A program made the translations under genes and the position numbers. From Kitasatospora sp. MAA19 (GTDB lineage Bacteria; Actinomycetota; Actinomycetes; Streptomycetales; Streptomycetaceae): a stretch of DNA of 64,000 nucleotides. Shown here in pieces: positions 44,711 through 52,678 of the stretch. Position 1 is the first letter of the stretch. The number at the start of each line of letters is the position of its first letter. Under the pieces are notes generated by a model, which had not been told where the DNA came from, made no database searches, and saw only the letters and a program-made list of their open reading frames with translations. The stretch spans positions 1 through 64,000 of the forward strand of contig NZ_JARXYZ010000035.1 in assembly GCF_029894125.1 (NCBI RefSeq), given 5' to 3'.

Positions 44711-45010
44711 ATGACTTCCGAGCAAGGTTTTTTGCGTAGCGGTTTCCCTGCTCCGAACGGGTGCCGGTGGTGTGGGATCGACGAGCGGGTCCACGCACGG
44801 CAGTGGGTGGAGGAGGCGGGCTGGCACGCCTGGACCTCCCCGACCGGTGAACAGCGCAAGGCCCGGATGAAGGCACGACGTACCGCCCGGCTCCAGCCGG
44901 ACGTACCGTCCGGAAATGATCAGCCCGCACTCGCGCGCAAAGCCGCGAATACCTCCCTCAGCTGCAGCGGCACGTCGGAGGCGGAACCCAGGGATGTGGC
45001 CAGCTCGTAG
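44711..45010 (+). CDS. Small Cys/Trp-rich protein, phage/plasmid type (99 aa)
   Basis: MTSEQGFLRSGFPAPNGCRW begins the frame; the core CRWCGIDERVHARQWVEEAG and W-T-S-P-T-G-E-Q-R-KARM looks like the very small zinc-binding proteins found in Streptomyces phages and plasmids (CxxC plus HAR). AGAGGGGGAGAG directly upstream is a strong SD. The last 30 codons overlap, tail to tail, the 3' end of the OLD nuclease gene and may be read-through after a lost stop. Confidence 0.6.
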   Translation: MTSEQGFLRSGFPAPNGCRWCGIDERVHARQWVEEAGWHAWTSPTGEQRKARMKARRTARLQPDVPSGNDQPALARKAANTSLSCSGTSEAEPRDVASS

Positions 45011-46752
45011 ACCATGTCGGGTTTACCGTCCGGGCTCTTGCTTCCCTGATCCTTAATCATGTCCAGAATATCCTTGCTGAATTTCCGGCCGCTGCGGTGT
45101 GCCTTGAAGTGCGCGGCCTCCCAGGGCTGCCAGCTCTCGCGGCGCGGCCACTTGCGGTTGGCCACTTCGGCCCACTGCTCGTCCTCGAAGAGTTCCTCGA
45201 GTTCGTTGAAGTTCTCGGCCTCGCCGACGAAGGACACTTGTGTCGCGGGATCGAGACCGAACTGGCGCAGCCGGTCGTCCCTGAAGAACTTGGCGACGTT
45301 GCGGCTGTCGGCATCGACCAGCAGCATCACGGTGCGGCGCTGGGTGGCGAGGTAGCGGGCGAGGTGGAGGGCGCCTTCGTTGTTGTTGCAGGCCCACAGG
45401 GCGATGCCGGCCGCCTGCAGGGACAGCCCCTGCGAGAGGCGGAAGAGCACAGGAATCGCCTGCTGTTCGGTGGCTCCCTCGACGGCGAGGAAGCAGCGCT
45501 CGTGGAGCAGGACGGAGTTGCGCAGGCCGAGTGCGGAGGCGATCTGCCCGAGGTGCAGGTCGATGCCCTCGTGCGTGTCGTCGGCGAGGCGCTCCATGAC
45601 GGTGCGGCCCGCTTCGAGGCGCAGGTGAACGACGTCTGCGATGTCCACGCCGTCAATGAGGTTCATCGAGTGGGTGGCCACGATGACCTTGACGGCGTCC
45701 GTCGCGCACTGGCGGCGGATGAGGTCCATCACGGTCCGCTGGTGAGCGTAGTCCAGGTGGGTGTCGGGCTCGTCGTAGACGACGATCGTCTGGACGGGCG
45801 GCATGTCGTCCTCGTCCGGCTGGGGGTCTTCCAGGAGCTTGCTGGTCCACTCCCAGACGGCGAGGGCGATCCGGCGGTTGCTGCCGCGGCCGGACCTGGA
45901 CAGGTCGACCCGCTCGCCGTGGGCGCGGGAGATGTGCAGGTGTGCGTGCTTGAATCCGTGGGAGAAGGAGACCTCCGGTTCGACGGAGACTTCCACGAGG
46001 TCCGGGCAGTGTGCCTTGATGTGCGCGCACAGGTCGGCGGCGTCGTCCTTGACCAGGTCGGTGACCTCGGACTCGATCGTCCGCAGGCGGCCCTGAAGGC
46101 CGTCGTCCTCGAGATGGGCCTGGTAGCTGCCGGCCAGCGCTGTGTGGACGGCCCGGTCCGGGCTCTCGTCCTTCCCGCTGAACGACAGCAGCCTCGGCAG
46201 CCGTCGCACCAACTGCTTGGGCAGGGCGGTCCATTCGGCGACCTGCGGAGAGCGCGCCGCGTGTGCGGCCAGCGCCGCTTGCAGGTCAGCTTTGAGTCCC
46301 TTCCCCTCGGCCTGCAGTCCGAAGGCCTCCACCAACTCCTTGAGAGCGGGGACGAGCAGCGAGCTGAAATCGCGCAGCCTGGGGTCGCGCGGGAGCTGGG
46401 CCCAGTACTCAAGCACGGGCGCGCTGTCGCCCTCCACTCGGCGCCGGATCCTCAGCTCGGCCGGAAAGCCCACCCCCTGTTCGCAGGTGTCCAGGGCGAA
46501 GCGGCCTTCGACCCATGTCGAAGCGCAGCGGGCCGGAGCATCGGCAGCGGTGGCACCGGCTGCCGGCGGGTTGTCGTAGGTGCGGTCCTGTTCGACCAGG
46601 CGGTACCCGCCGAGGAGGAAGTCGAGGGCGGCGAGCACCGCACTCTTCCCTCCGTCGTTGTGGCCGGCCAGGATCGTCGGCGCGCTGACAGGGATGTTCT
46701 CGACCAACGTCAGCGAGCGGAACCCGCTGACGGAGAAGTCCTTCAGGTGCAC
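44920..46752 (-). CDS. OLD-family ATP-dependent nuclease (AAA ATPase + TOPRIM)
   Basis: About 610 residues. ABC-type ATPase: KDFSVSGFRSLTLVENIPV, Walker A GHNDGGKS (30-37), signature SRSGRGSNRRIAL, Walker B IVVYDEPDTHLD, H-loop VIVATHSMNLID. The C-terminal TOPRIM nuclease has the conserved Glu in LAVEGATEQQAIPVLF and the D-x-D in MLLVDADSR. No UvrD helicase is adjacent, so this is a stand-alone (class 1-like) OLD protein rather than a Gabija pair. Role: DNA processing or phage/plasmid exclusion. I use the GTG at 46752, where homology to the family begins; in-frame ATGs upstream (46851, 46818) are alternatives. Confidence 0.85.
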   Translation of the reverse strand: MHLKDFSVSGFRSLTLVENIPVSAPTILAGHNDGGKSAVLAALDFLLGGYRLVEQDRTYDNPPAAGATAADAPARCASTWVEGRFALDTCEQGVGFPAELRIRRRVEGDSAPVLEYWAQLPRDPRLRDFSSLLVPALKELVEAFGLQAEGKGLKADLQAALAAHAARSPQVAEWTALPKQLVRRLPRLLSFSGKDESPDRAVHTALAGSYQAHLEDDGLQGRLRTIESEVTDLVKDDAADLCAHIKAHCPDLVEVSVEPEVSFSHGFKHAHLHISRAHGERVDLSRSGRGSNRRIALAVWEWTSKLLEDPQPDEDDMPPVQTIVVYDEPDTHLDYAHQRTVMDLIRRQCATDAVKVIVATHSMNLIDGVDIADVVHLRLEAGRTVMERLADDTHEGIDLHLGQIASALGLRNSVLLHERCFLAVEGATEQQAIPVLFRLSQGLSLQAAGIALWACNNNEGALHLARYLATQRRTVMLLVDADSRNVAKFFRDDRLRQFGLDPATQVSFVGEAENFNELEELFEDEQWAEVANRKWPRRESWQPWEAAHFKAHRSGRKFSKDILDMIKDQGSKSPDGKPDMVYELATSLGSASDVPLQLREVFAALRASAG

Positions 46753-47095
46753 AGTCGCAGCCGCTCCGCTCTCCCTTGCCGCCGTGCCGTACCGCAGGCA
46801 GCAACCAGCCCACGGCATAAGGTTTCTGATGCCACCTCCGCCGCAGGTGACCATCGTAGGCTCATCAGCGCGGCGCCCGTGCCGCGACAGCGGAAGGCCG
46901 GCAGGCTGCCGGGCGGTGGGGCAGGCCCGGGAAAGCACCAGGCCCCGTGTCACCCGGCTGTCGGTCGGCTCCAGTCGCCTTTCCGAACTCAGCGGTCATA
47001 GCGCGCGCCCAACATCGGGTCGAACGCTCAGCCAGCCAATCCACCGCTCACTGGCCGGCTGAAGCACTCCCAGCCGACGGGGTTTCGGTCGGTGC
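46753..47095. other. Gap between the OLD nuclease and the telomere-type operon
   Basis: About 340 bases with no separate gene that I can support; part may encode an N-terminal extension of the OLD protein and the rest its promoter. Confidence 0.4.
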
Positions 47096-47803
47096 TCACC
47101 GGTCCTCCTCGGGGATCCAGCCGCGGACTTCCAGGTACTGGATGTCGGCGTCGGCGACGGCGCGGCCGGTCTCCACCAGCCACTCCTTCATCGCCTCGGT
47201 GACGTCGCCGTGGTGGTCGGCGACCCGCTGGGACCACTCGGCGGCGTCGAACCCGCCGGTGGAGGAGGAGCCGTAGGTGCGTTCCTCGGTGCCGTCGGAT
47301 CGCGGGATGAAGCCGCGCCGGATGCCGCCGGAGTCCTGCTCGGAGCCGGCGGAGTAGACGTACTGGTCGGCCTTCATCCGGACCGTGAAGGCCAGGCTGC
47401 CGCCGGCCTGGCCGGTCTCGTGCACCACGGGGGCGAGGTGGCTCGCGCCGGAGCGGATGGCCTGCTTCCCGGCCCGGCCGGCCATCGACCCGCCCGCCTC
47501 GCCGACCGTGTCCTTGCCCCGCACCCGGGCCCTCTGCCCCGTCTTGGTGCGGCGGCGGCTGGTGTTCGCCTCCGCGATACCGGACAGCGCCTCGGTGTCG
47601 CGCTCGCCGCCGCGCACCGCCCGCACGACCTGGCGCAGCGCGCCGACCATGCTCGCGCCCTTGCCCTTGGTGAAGAACTGCGACACGAGGGAGGCGTCGC
47701 GGCCGAGCATCTTGGCGACCTGGCGCTTGGTGTAGCCCTGGTCGATCAGCTGCTGGGTCAGCCGGGCGGCCTCGTTCGGGTTGTTCGAGTCGGCCGGGCT
47801 CAC
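47096..47803 (-). CDS. HTH protein, candidate terminal-protein-like partner (235 aa)
   Basis: GTG start overlaps the upstream stop by 4 bases (GTGA), so synthesis is coupled to the 765-residue protein. N-terminal HTH: LTQQLIDQGYTKRQVAKMLG and DASLVSQFFTKGKG, then a basic linker (SRRRTKTGQRARVRGK). The C-terminal part reads LAFTVRMKADQYVYSAGSEQ, then MKEWLVETGRAVADADIQYL and EVRGW. The order HTH, basic region, a beta strand before an SAG/TAAPG-like turn, and a final I-x-YLE motif parallels Tpg terminal proteins (compare 60685-61224). Sequence identity is low, so the terminal-protein role is an inference; a DNA-binding accessory factor is the alternative. Confidence 0.6.
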   Translation of the reverse strand: MSPADSNNPNEAARLTQQLIDQGYTKRQVAKMLGRDASLVSQFFTKGKGASMVGALRQVVRAVRGGERDTEALSGIAEANTSRRRTKTGQRARVRGKDTVGEAGGSMAGRAGKQAIRSGASHLAPVVHETGQAGGSLAFTVRMKADQYVYSAGSEQDSGGIRRGFIPRSDGTEERTYGSSSTGGFDAAEWSQRVADHHGDVTEAMKEWLVETGRAVADADIQYLEVRGWIPEEDR

Positions 47804-50097
47804 TGGTCAGTCCCCTTCGCGGCGAGTTCGACGCGGCCCAGGCCGCGCAGCTTCAGGTACTGCTCCTGGCTGGTCGGGTGCTCGACGGGTCCGGTCAGGT
47901 GGCCCTTGAGGAGGTAGTCGCCCGGCTCGCCCCGGTAGGGCCAGGGCTGGCGCTCGGTCAGCGCGATGCCGTCCGTGCCGAAGTACACGACCGAGCCCGG
48001 CTTCGCGTGCAGCGCCCCGGCGGAAGCGATGACCTCCTTGCCCTGCCGGTACTTCATGTCCAGCAGCGCCGCCCGCGCCCCCGACCACACGTACGCCGCC
48101 CACTCGGGGTGGGCATAAGGGTCGCGGGAGAACCCGGCCTGCCGCTGCCAGGTCACCACCGTCTCGTCCTGGCCGAGGATCTCGACCCCAGCCGGGAGCG
48201 CCTCGCCGATGGGCGTGGTGCCGGAGACCAGGCGCGGGCGCTGCGCGAAGCCGCCCAGGCCGAACAGCAGCACCGAGCGGACGGCACGGCTCGCGAGGTA
48301 GGCCGCCTGCCGCTGCCGCTCGTCGCCGTGCAGCTTCGAGAGGTTGGTCAGGTCCGCCCAGGCGGCCTTCAACCGCTTGCCCCACTCATCCAGCGGCTTG
48401 CCGTCCTCGAAGAGCAGGCCGCCCAGGATCTCGATCCGCCACGGCATCAGGTGATTCGACAACGCCAGGTGGACCTCCGCGCCGCCCGACCACGTCGTGA
48501 AGGTGGCTCCCGGCTCGGACGGGTAGATCCAGGCACGGTCACCGGTGACGGGGGCGGGCAGCAGGCCGACGTGGTCCCAGCCCTGAGGGACCGTCACTCG
48601 GATGTTCCAGTGCGAGCAGGACATCAGCGCCTTGGTCTGCTCCTGCTCGGTCATCGCCGCGAACGCGGCGGCGGTGATCCGGCGCGGCATGCCGACCGGC
48701 GACTTCCATAGGTGCTTCGCGTAGGCGAACGTGCGGTCGTACTCCACCAGCGCCGGGATCTGCTCCGGCACCCGCGGCGGCAGGATCAGCTCCGTGCGGC
48801 CCTGACCGCCGGTCACGTGCAGCAGCCCGCGCAGCTCCTCCGACAGGACCGGGTAGCCGCCCACCCACTTGCCTGTGGTCGGGATCGTGCGCGACCACAG
48901 GTCCCGGCCCGTCTGCGACGGGGAGCCCATCAGGACCGCGTCGTCCCAATGGCGGCGCAGCGCCTGCCACAGCAGCGTGAACGCCTGACGGCAAGTGACG
49001 ACGTCGGCGCCGTCCGGGTCGAACCACTCCCCCATGGACCGGATCTCCGTGACCGGCCCGTCCGGGGAGGCGGCGGGCGCGTAGCGGCCGACCGGCTGGC
49101 GCTGGTGGACGAAGTGCCCGGCGAGCTTGTCCCGGCCCGAGCCGACGGCGCTGGCCCACCGCTCGGACGGGGTGTTCAGCCAGACCGCGACCGCGTCCTT
49201 GAGCGTGCTGTAGCGCTCGGCGCCGTCGTGCCACGGGGCACCGGCGGTGATGTAGACCCGCTCCGTCCCGGGCGCGGTCGCCAGCACGGCGTCCAGGATC
49301 TCGCCCGGGGTGCGGGCGCCGAGACTGAGCCGCACGACCCGGTCGCGCACCGCGAGGTCGCCGGTCGCGGCGTCCAGGAACACCGTGCTGCGGGCCTGCT
49401 GGGTGAACCGCGGCCGGGTGGAGACCAGGCCGGTCGTCACGGCCTCGAACCGGGCGCCCGCCGGGCCCTCGGGGATGGTGGGCAGCACGCGGGGCCCGAC
49501 CGCCGCGGCCGCGCGCTGCCCGGCACTGCCCGAGGCCGAGGCGATCGCGAGGGACGAGGCGGCCTGTACGCCGGGTTCAGTCTCCCCGGCGGCCGGTCCG
49601 GTCCCGGCAGCGGTGTCGGCGGGCGAAGCGGTGGGCTGCTCGGCGACGACGGCCCGCTCCTCGGCCACCACCGGCGTCTCGGTCGCCGGTGGTGGCTGCC
49701 CAGTCGAGGAAGCAGCACGGGTCAGGGCCGGAGCGAGGGCACCGGCAGACGCTGGCTGCGCCGTGGGGGCGGGCGTCCCAGCTGCGGGCGCCGGTGCCTG
49801 GACGGGCGCAGCGACGGCGGCCTGGTCGTCGGCCTTGGCCGCCCGGACGGCGGCCGGGGTCGGGTCCAGCAGCGGGGCGATCCGCACGACGTCGCCGACC
49901 GATAGGCCCGAGGCCTTCGCGATGGCGTCGGCCTTCGAGCCCTCGTACCCCGCGAGCCCGGCCACCCGGCGCGAGCGCTGAGCGGTGAGCTTGTCCAGCT
50001 CCTTCTGCGCAGCCGCGACCGCCTTCTCGGCGGCCGTGATCTCGGTGCGCAGCTCGCGCAGACCTGCGAGCTCGGCGGTGTACGCCTTACGGTCCAT
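47800..50097 (-). CDS. Large telomere-associated-type protein with degenerate protein-primed PolB motifs
   Basis: 765 residues: coiled coil (about 8-45), an HTH-like segment (YEGSKADAIAKASGLSVGDV), a 130-residue Ala/Pro linker, then a globular domain (about 215-765). The domain carries, in order, a motif-A-like segment at LVEYDRTFAYAKHL (D454), a lead-in WRIEILGGLLF plus LDEWGKRLKAAW, a motif-B-like RSVLLFGLGGFAQR (607-620), AAYVWSGARAALLD (667-680) and motif-C-like VVYFGTDGIAL (703-713, D709). This matches the plan of phi29-type DNA polymerases, with Asp-to-Gly in the first motif-C position and no Lys/Asn/Tyr in motif B. Tap-type telomere proteins have, to my recollection, a similar C-terminal layout. 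Whether it polymerises is open. Confidence 0.65.
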   Translation of the reverse strand: MDRKAYTAELAGLRELRTEITAAEKAVAAAQKELDKLTAQRSRRVAGLAGYEGSKADAIAKASGLSVGDVVRIAPLLDPTPAAVRAAKADDQAAVAAPVQAPAPAAGTPAPTAQPASAGALAPALTRAASSTGQPPPATETPVVAEERAVVAEQPTASPADTAAGTGPAAGETEPGVQAASSLAIASASGSAGQRAAAAVGPRVLPTIPEGPAGARFEAVTTGLVSTRPRFTQQARSTVFLDAATGDLAVRDRVVRLSLGARTPGEILDAVLATAPGTERVYITAGAPWHDGAERYSTLKDAVAVWLNTPSERWASAVGSGRDKLAGHFVHQRQPVGRYAPAASPDGPVTEIRSMGEWFDPDGADVVTCRQAFTLLWQALRRHWDDAVLMGSPSQTGRDLWSRTIPTTGKWVGGYPVLSEELRGLLHVTGGQGRTELILPPRVPEQIPALVEYDRTFAYAKHLWKSPVGMPRRITAAAFAAMTEQEQTKALMSCSHWNIRVTVPQGWDHVGLLPAPVTGDRAWIYPSEPGATFTTWSGGAEVHLALSNHLMPWRIEILGGLLFEDGKPLDEWGKRLKAAWADLTNLSKLHGDERQRQAAYLASRAVRSVLLFGLGGFAQRPRLVSGTTPIGEALPAGVEILGQDETVVTWQRQAGFSRDPYAHPEWAAYVWSGARAALLDMKYRQGKEVIASAGALHAKPGSVVYFGTDGIALTERQPWPYRGEPGDYLLKGHLTGPVEHPTSQEQYLKLRGLGRVELAAKGTDQ

Positions 50098-50104
50098 CAG
50101 GGCC

Positions 50105-50440
50105 TCACTCCCCTTCCGTGACATCGGTGCGGGTGCCGGTGTCGAGAGGGCGGGCCTGCCGGGCGAGGGTGAGCCAGCCGTCAAGGCCCTGGGTCCCGTG
50201 GATGTCGGCAAGGCCCGCGAGCAGAAAGGCATAGGCGCCGCGCTTGGGAGCACGCGGCTGAGCGGTGCCGGCCTCCCACTTGGCAAACGTCTCCCGACGG
50301 GTGCTCAGGGCTTCGGCCACCTCGACCTGGGTCAGGCCCGCGGCCTTGCGCAGCCGCTCCCGCTCCGCCGGTTCCGGCAGGTCACCACCGTCCCGTGCCT
50401 TGGCCAGCAGCGCTTCCACTGCCGCAAAGATCTCAGACAT
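50105..50440 (-). CDS. Tap-N-like helix-turn-helix protein (111 aa)
   Basis: MSEIFAAVEALLAKARDGGD, then ERERLRKAAGLTQVEVAEAL and RRETFAKWEAGTAQPRAPKR, an XRE-type HTH. The same layout (short helix, LP-P-ER-RLR, HTH, WE-G-x-P-RPP) is what I know from the N-terminus of Streptomyces telomere-associated proteins (Tap), here as a free-standing protein. The ATG at 50440 follows TTAGGAGG at 8 bases. The next gene starts 7 bases after its stop. It probably recognises telomeric or origin repeats, or controls the operon through the direct repeats upstream. Confidence 0.75.
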   Translation of the reverse strand: MSEIFAAVEALLAKARDGGDLPEPAERERLRKAAGLTQVEVAEALSTRRETFAKWEAGTAQPRAPKRGAYAFLLAGLADIHGTQGLDGWLTLARQARPLDTGTRTDVTEGE

Positions 50441-50459
50441 CACATACCTCCTAACGAGA

Positions 50460-50514
50460 AAGGTATCACAGTACACCTCATAATGCGCAACATTTTTACT
50501 CTCATGTACGCCTC
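50460..50514 (-). promoter_or_regulatory. Promoter and paired direct repeats of the telomere-type operon
   Basis: An unusually AT-rich patch. On the minus strand TTGCGC (50485-50490) and TACCTT (50460-50465), 19 bases apart, form a promoter. GAGGTGTAC (50471-50479) lies between them and GAGGCGTAC (50506-50514) lies upstream, two direct repeats 35 bases apart, both preceded by AT-rich ATnnT. They are likely binding sites for the HTH protein made first in the operon. Confidence 0.5.
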
Positions 50515-50637
50515 AATATAACCGCATCGAATACTCACGGCTCGTTCCCGGGCCCTATTCTCGGCGCCGACAGCACTCGGCCCCGGCCACCACGAAGGTG
50601 ACCGGGGCCAACTGCGGTCCCGAAGTGCAGCGGTTTG

Positions 50638-51366
50638 TTAGGGCATTAGGCGCAGCAGGCCAGCGGTCATAGCGATCAGCACCTCGACCTCTGCGCTGGT
50701 GTACTGGTAGTCCTTCGTGCCGGGGTCTACATGCATGGCGCCGCTGGCCTGGTCCTCCAGGGCCGCTCGGGCCAGAGCCCAGCGCTCGTCTGCAGTGACC
50801 TGGCCCTTGTCCTTCTTGCCCGGCCAGTTCCAGCCACTGATGTTCTTGATGGTCTCCAGCGCCTTGCGCACCATGAGCATCGCGGGGTCGATCTCGTTGC
50901 CGCCGAGCAGCCGCTGGGCTTCCCGCAGGAAGTCGGCGGCGGCGCGGCCCGGCCCGTCGTCGGTGGGGAACGGGATCGTCATCTCCACGCCGAGGCTGCG
51001 GCCGAGCCCGGCCAACTGCTGGCACCAGCGGCTCTCGGCGATGCTGATGTGCTCGGTGGCCTGGCTGCCGCCGGGGTACCCGTCCATCTGCGGCAGGACG
51101 GCGCGCACGTCCAGCTCCAGGCGCAGGTCGCCGCTTCGGTTCTCTTCCAGTGCCAGGATCTGGGCGCCGGTCAGCAGGTAGCGCAGGACGGGCCGCTCGA
51201 TCCGGCCTGGAAGGAAGGCGACGGACTGGGCGGCCGAGCCGAGCCAGGCGCGGGGTCCGGCATCCCGGGGCGCGAACAGGTCCGTCTCCAGGACGGCCAG
51301 GCGGCCGGCCCCCTCGGATTGCGGGAAGTGGACCTCCAGCTGGAGCTCGAGGCTGTGGGTGCCCAT
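50638..51366 (-). CDS. Hypothetical protein with beta-rich N-terminus and HEPN-like helical tail (242 aa)
   Basis: An ATG at 51366 starts MGTHSLELQLEVHFPQSEGA. The first half is beta-rich (RPVLRYLLTGAQILALEENR, LRLELDVRAVLPQ). Then comes ISIAESRWCQQLAGLGRSLG and a helical C-terminus (AADFLREAQRLLGGNEIDPA, LMVRKALETIKNIS) of the kind seen in proteins with a HEPN-like end. I know this layout from unassigned bacterial and archaeal proteins but not its function. The frame is open upstream into a helicase fragment, so the 5' end may instead be truncated; the SD is weak. Confidence 0.55.
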   Translation of the reverse strand: MGTHSLELQLEVHFPQSEGAGRLAVLETDLFAPRDAGPRAWLGSAAQSVAFLPGRIERPVLRYLLTGAQILALEENRSGDLRLELDVRAVLPQMDGYPGGSQATEHISIAESRWCQQLAGLGRSLGVEMTIPFPTDDGPGRAAADFLREAQRLLGGNEIDPAMLMVRKALETIKNISGWNWPGKKDKGQVTADERWALARAALEDQASGAMHVDPGTKDYQYTSAEVEVLIAMTAGLLRLMP

Positions 51367-51893
51367 CGCCTTGTGGATGGCTGCCAGGCGCAGTCCGTCC
51401 AGGTGAGGGGTTGTCTCGGCCGTGGTGAGGATGTCGTGCAGGTCCTCCGCGCTGATGACGGGGACGACGACGCGGTAGTCGGCGAGGATGCCTTGGGCGA
51501 TGGCTTCGGCCAGTTCGAGGCGGAAGACGACGGGTCCGAACAGTGCGGGATTGTCCATCGATGCCAGTGGTTGCTTGTACGCGCCGGGTTTCTTGGACTT
51601 CGGGTGGCTCCAGCGGCGTGGCGGCGCCGTCATGTAGAGGCGGCGTTGCGCGGGGATCTGGGCATCGTCGTGGATGTCGCCCCAGCTTTTGTCGAGGCTG
51701 CCGGTGGTGTGGTGGGCCTCGCCGGCGACGGCGAGGGCCCACTCCGGCAGGCCGTGGCGGCGGTGGGCCTCGACGATCGCGGGCAGGGACTGGTAGGTGG
51801 AGAAGACGATGGTCGGGCCGATGTGGGCGGCGACGCGGCGGGCGAGTTCGGCCGGGCTGGTGGTGAAGGGGATGCAAAGGGCGCCTCGGCCAA
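51367..51893 (-). pseudogene. Internal fragment of an HA-type helicase
   Basis: Encodes IGPTIVFSTYQSLPAIVEAH, GEAHHTTGSLDKSWGDIHDD, RLYMTAPPRRW and AEAIAQGILADYRVVVPVIS, colinear with the helicase at 37807 (VYATYASLERIVEAH, DEAHRT, LYFTATPR, GYLADYRVLVPVV). The Walker A region is absent. Motif II is GEAH instead of DEAH and motif III TAPPR instead of TATPR, so decay preceded or followed truncation. The left side meets a plus-strand fragment at about 51890. Confidence 0.75.
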
Positions 51894-51993
51894 GCGGGGC
51901 TTCGACCTGCCGGAGTTTCGGTTCGCCGCCGATCAGTACGAGGCCGAGGTCCTGCGAGCCGAGGAGGACCGCAGCTGGGAGTAGCCGGCAGCA

Positions 51994-52308
51994 GTGGTCG
52001 CGATGCTGCTTGAGGCCGGGCTGAGGGAACGCGAGGACTGGCTCGCCAGGTGGGAGTGCGAGTTGGAAGCCGTCTGGGCCTCCCGCGGGGAACCCGATCG
52101 GATCGACGTCATCCTGAGGCATCCCCCTGACCGGGACGAGACGGATCTGCCCTGGACCCAGTTCCTGATGGCCCTCCCGATCTCCGCAGACGACCCGTCG
52201 GCCCAGGCCGAGCACCTTGAAGCGCAGCTGACCGCAGGCGATCCCCGTGCCACCGCCGAGCTCTGCGGAGGCTACAACCCCGAGCAAGTGGGCTACCCGT
52301 GGCCGTAG
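51994..52308 (+). CDS. Hypothetical acidic protein (104 aa)
   Basis: A GTG at 51994 (GGGAG upstream; an in-frame ATG follows at 52003) starts MVAMLLEAGLREREDWLARW, then LRHPPDRDETDLPWTQFLMA and ends NPEQVGYPWP. It lies 10 bases after a plus-strand frame ending QYEAEVLRAEEDRSWE (about 51894-51984), probably the tail of a lost upstream gene in the same operon. Unknown function. Confidence 0.5.
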   Translation: MVAMLLEAGLREREDWLARWECELEAVWASRGEPDRIDVILRHPPDRDETDLPWTQFLMALPISADDPSAQAEHLEAQLTAGDPRATAELCGGYNPEQVGYPWP

Positions 52309-52362
52309 CCGGCCGACCCGCTGTTCACGTGAACGGCGGGGAGATGCGAGGTCGGCGGTACC

Positions 52363-52557
52363 GTGCAGGACGCGTGGTTCAACGGCTGGCATGTGCCTCC
52401 GGGGGCCTTCGTACTGGTGATGGGGAACGTCGGGTGGGGGCCGCACAACGGGATCCGGAACGTGCTGTACCCCGAACCCTGGCAGATGCACGGTTGGGTT
52501 CCCGCCTCGGTGCCGGAGGCCTGGCGACGGCAGCAGGAGAAACTGGCGCAGCAGTAG
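52363..52557 (+). CDS. Small conserved-looking protein (64 aa)
   Basis: A GTG start gives MQDAWFNGWHVPPGAFVLVM, then NVGWGPHNGIRNVLYPEPWQ and a helical tail (PEAWRRQQEKLAQQ). It is Trp/Gly/Pro-rich, unlike random frames, and complete. It follows the 104-aa gene by 54 bases. I do not recognise it. Confidence 0.5.
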   Translation: MQDAWFNGWHVPPGAFVLVMGNVGWGPHNGIRNVLYPEPWQMHGWVPASVPEAWRRQQEKLAQQ

Positions 52558-52678
52558 CGGTGGACGCAGGCGCGGTGGTCACCCGGTCGGGGCCGGTTCT
52601 CCCAGGCTGCGCCAGGGCGTGAGGTAGCGGTGCGACGGGCGGGACGGTCACCGGCGCTGGTGGCGGCCCCGTCCGGTG

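Noticed and set aside
44920-46752. Gabija-type defence system (GajA-like OLD nuclease)
   Set aside because: Gabija needs an adjacent UvrD-like helicase (GajB). None is next to the OLD gene, so only a stand-alone OLD nuclease is supported.
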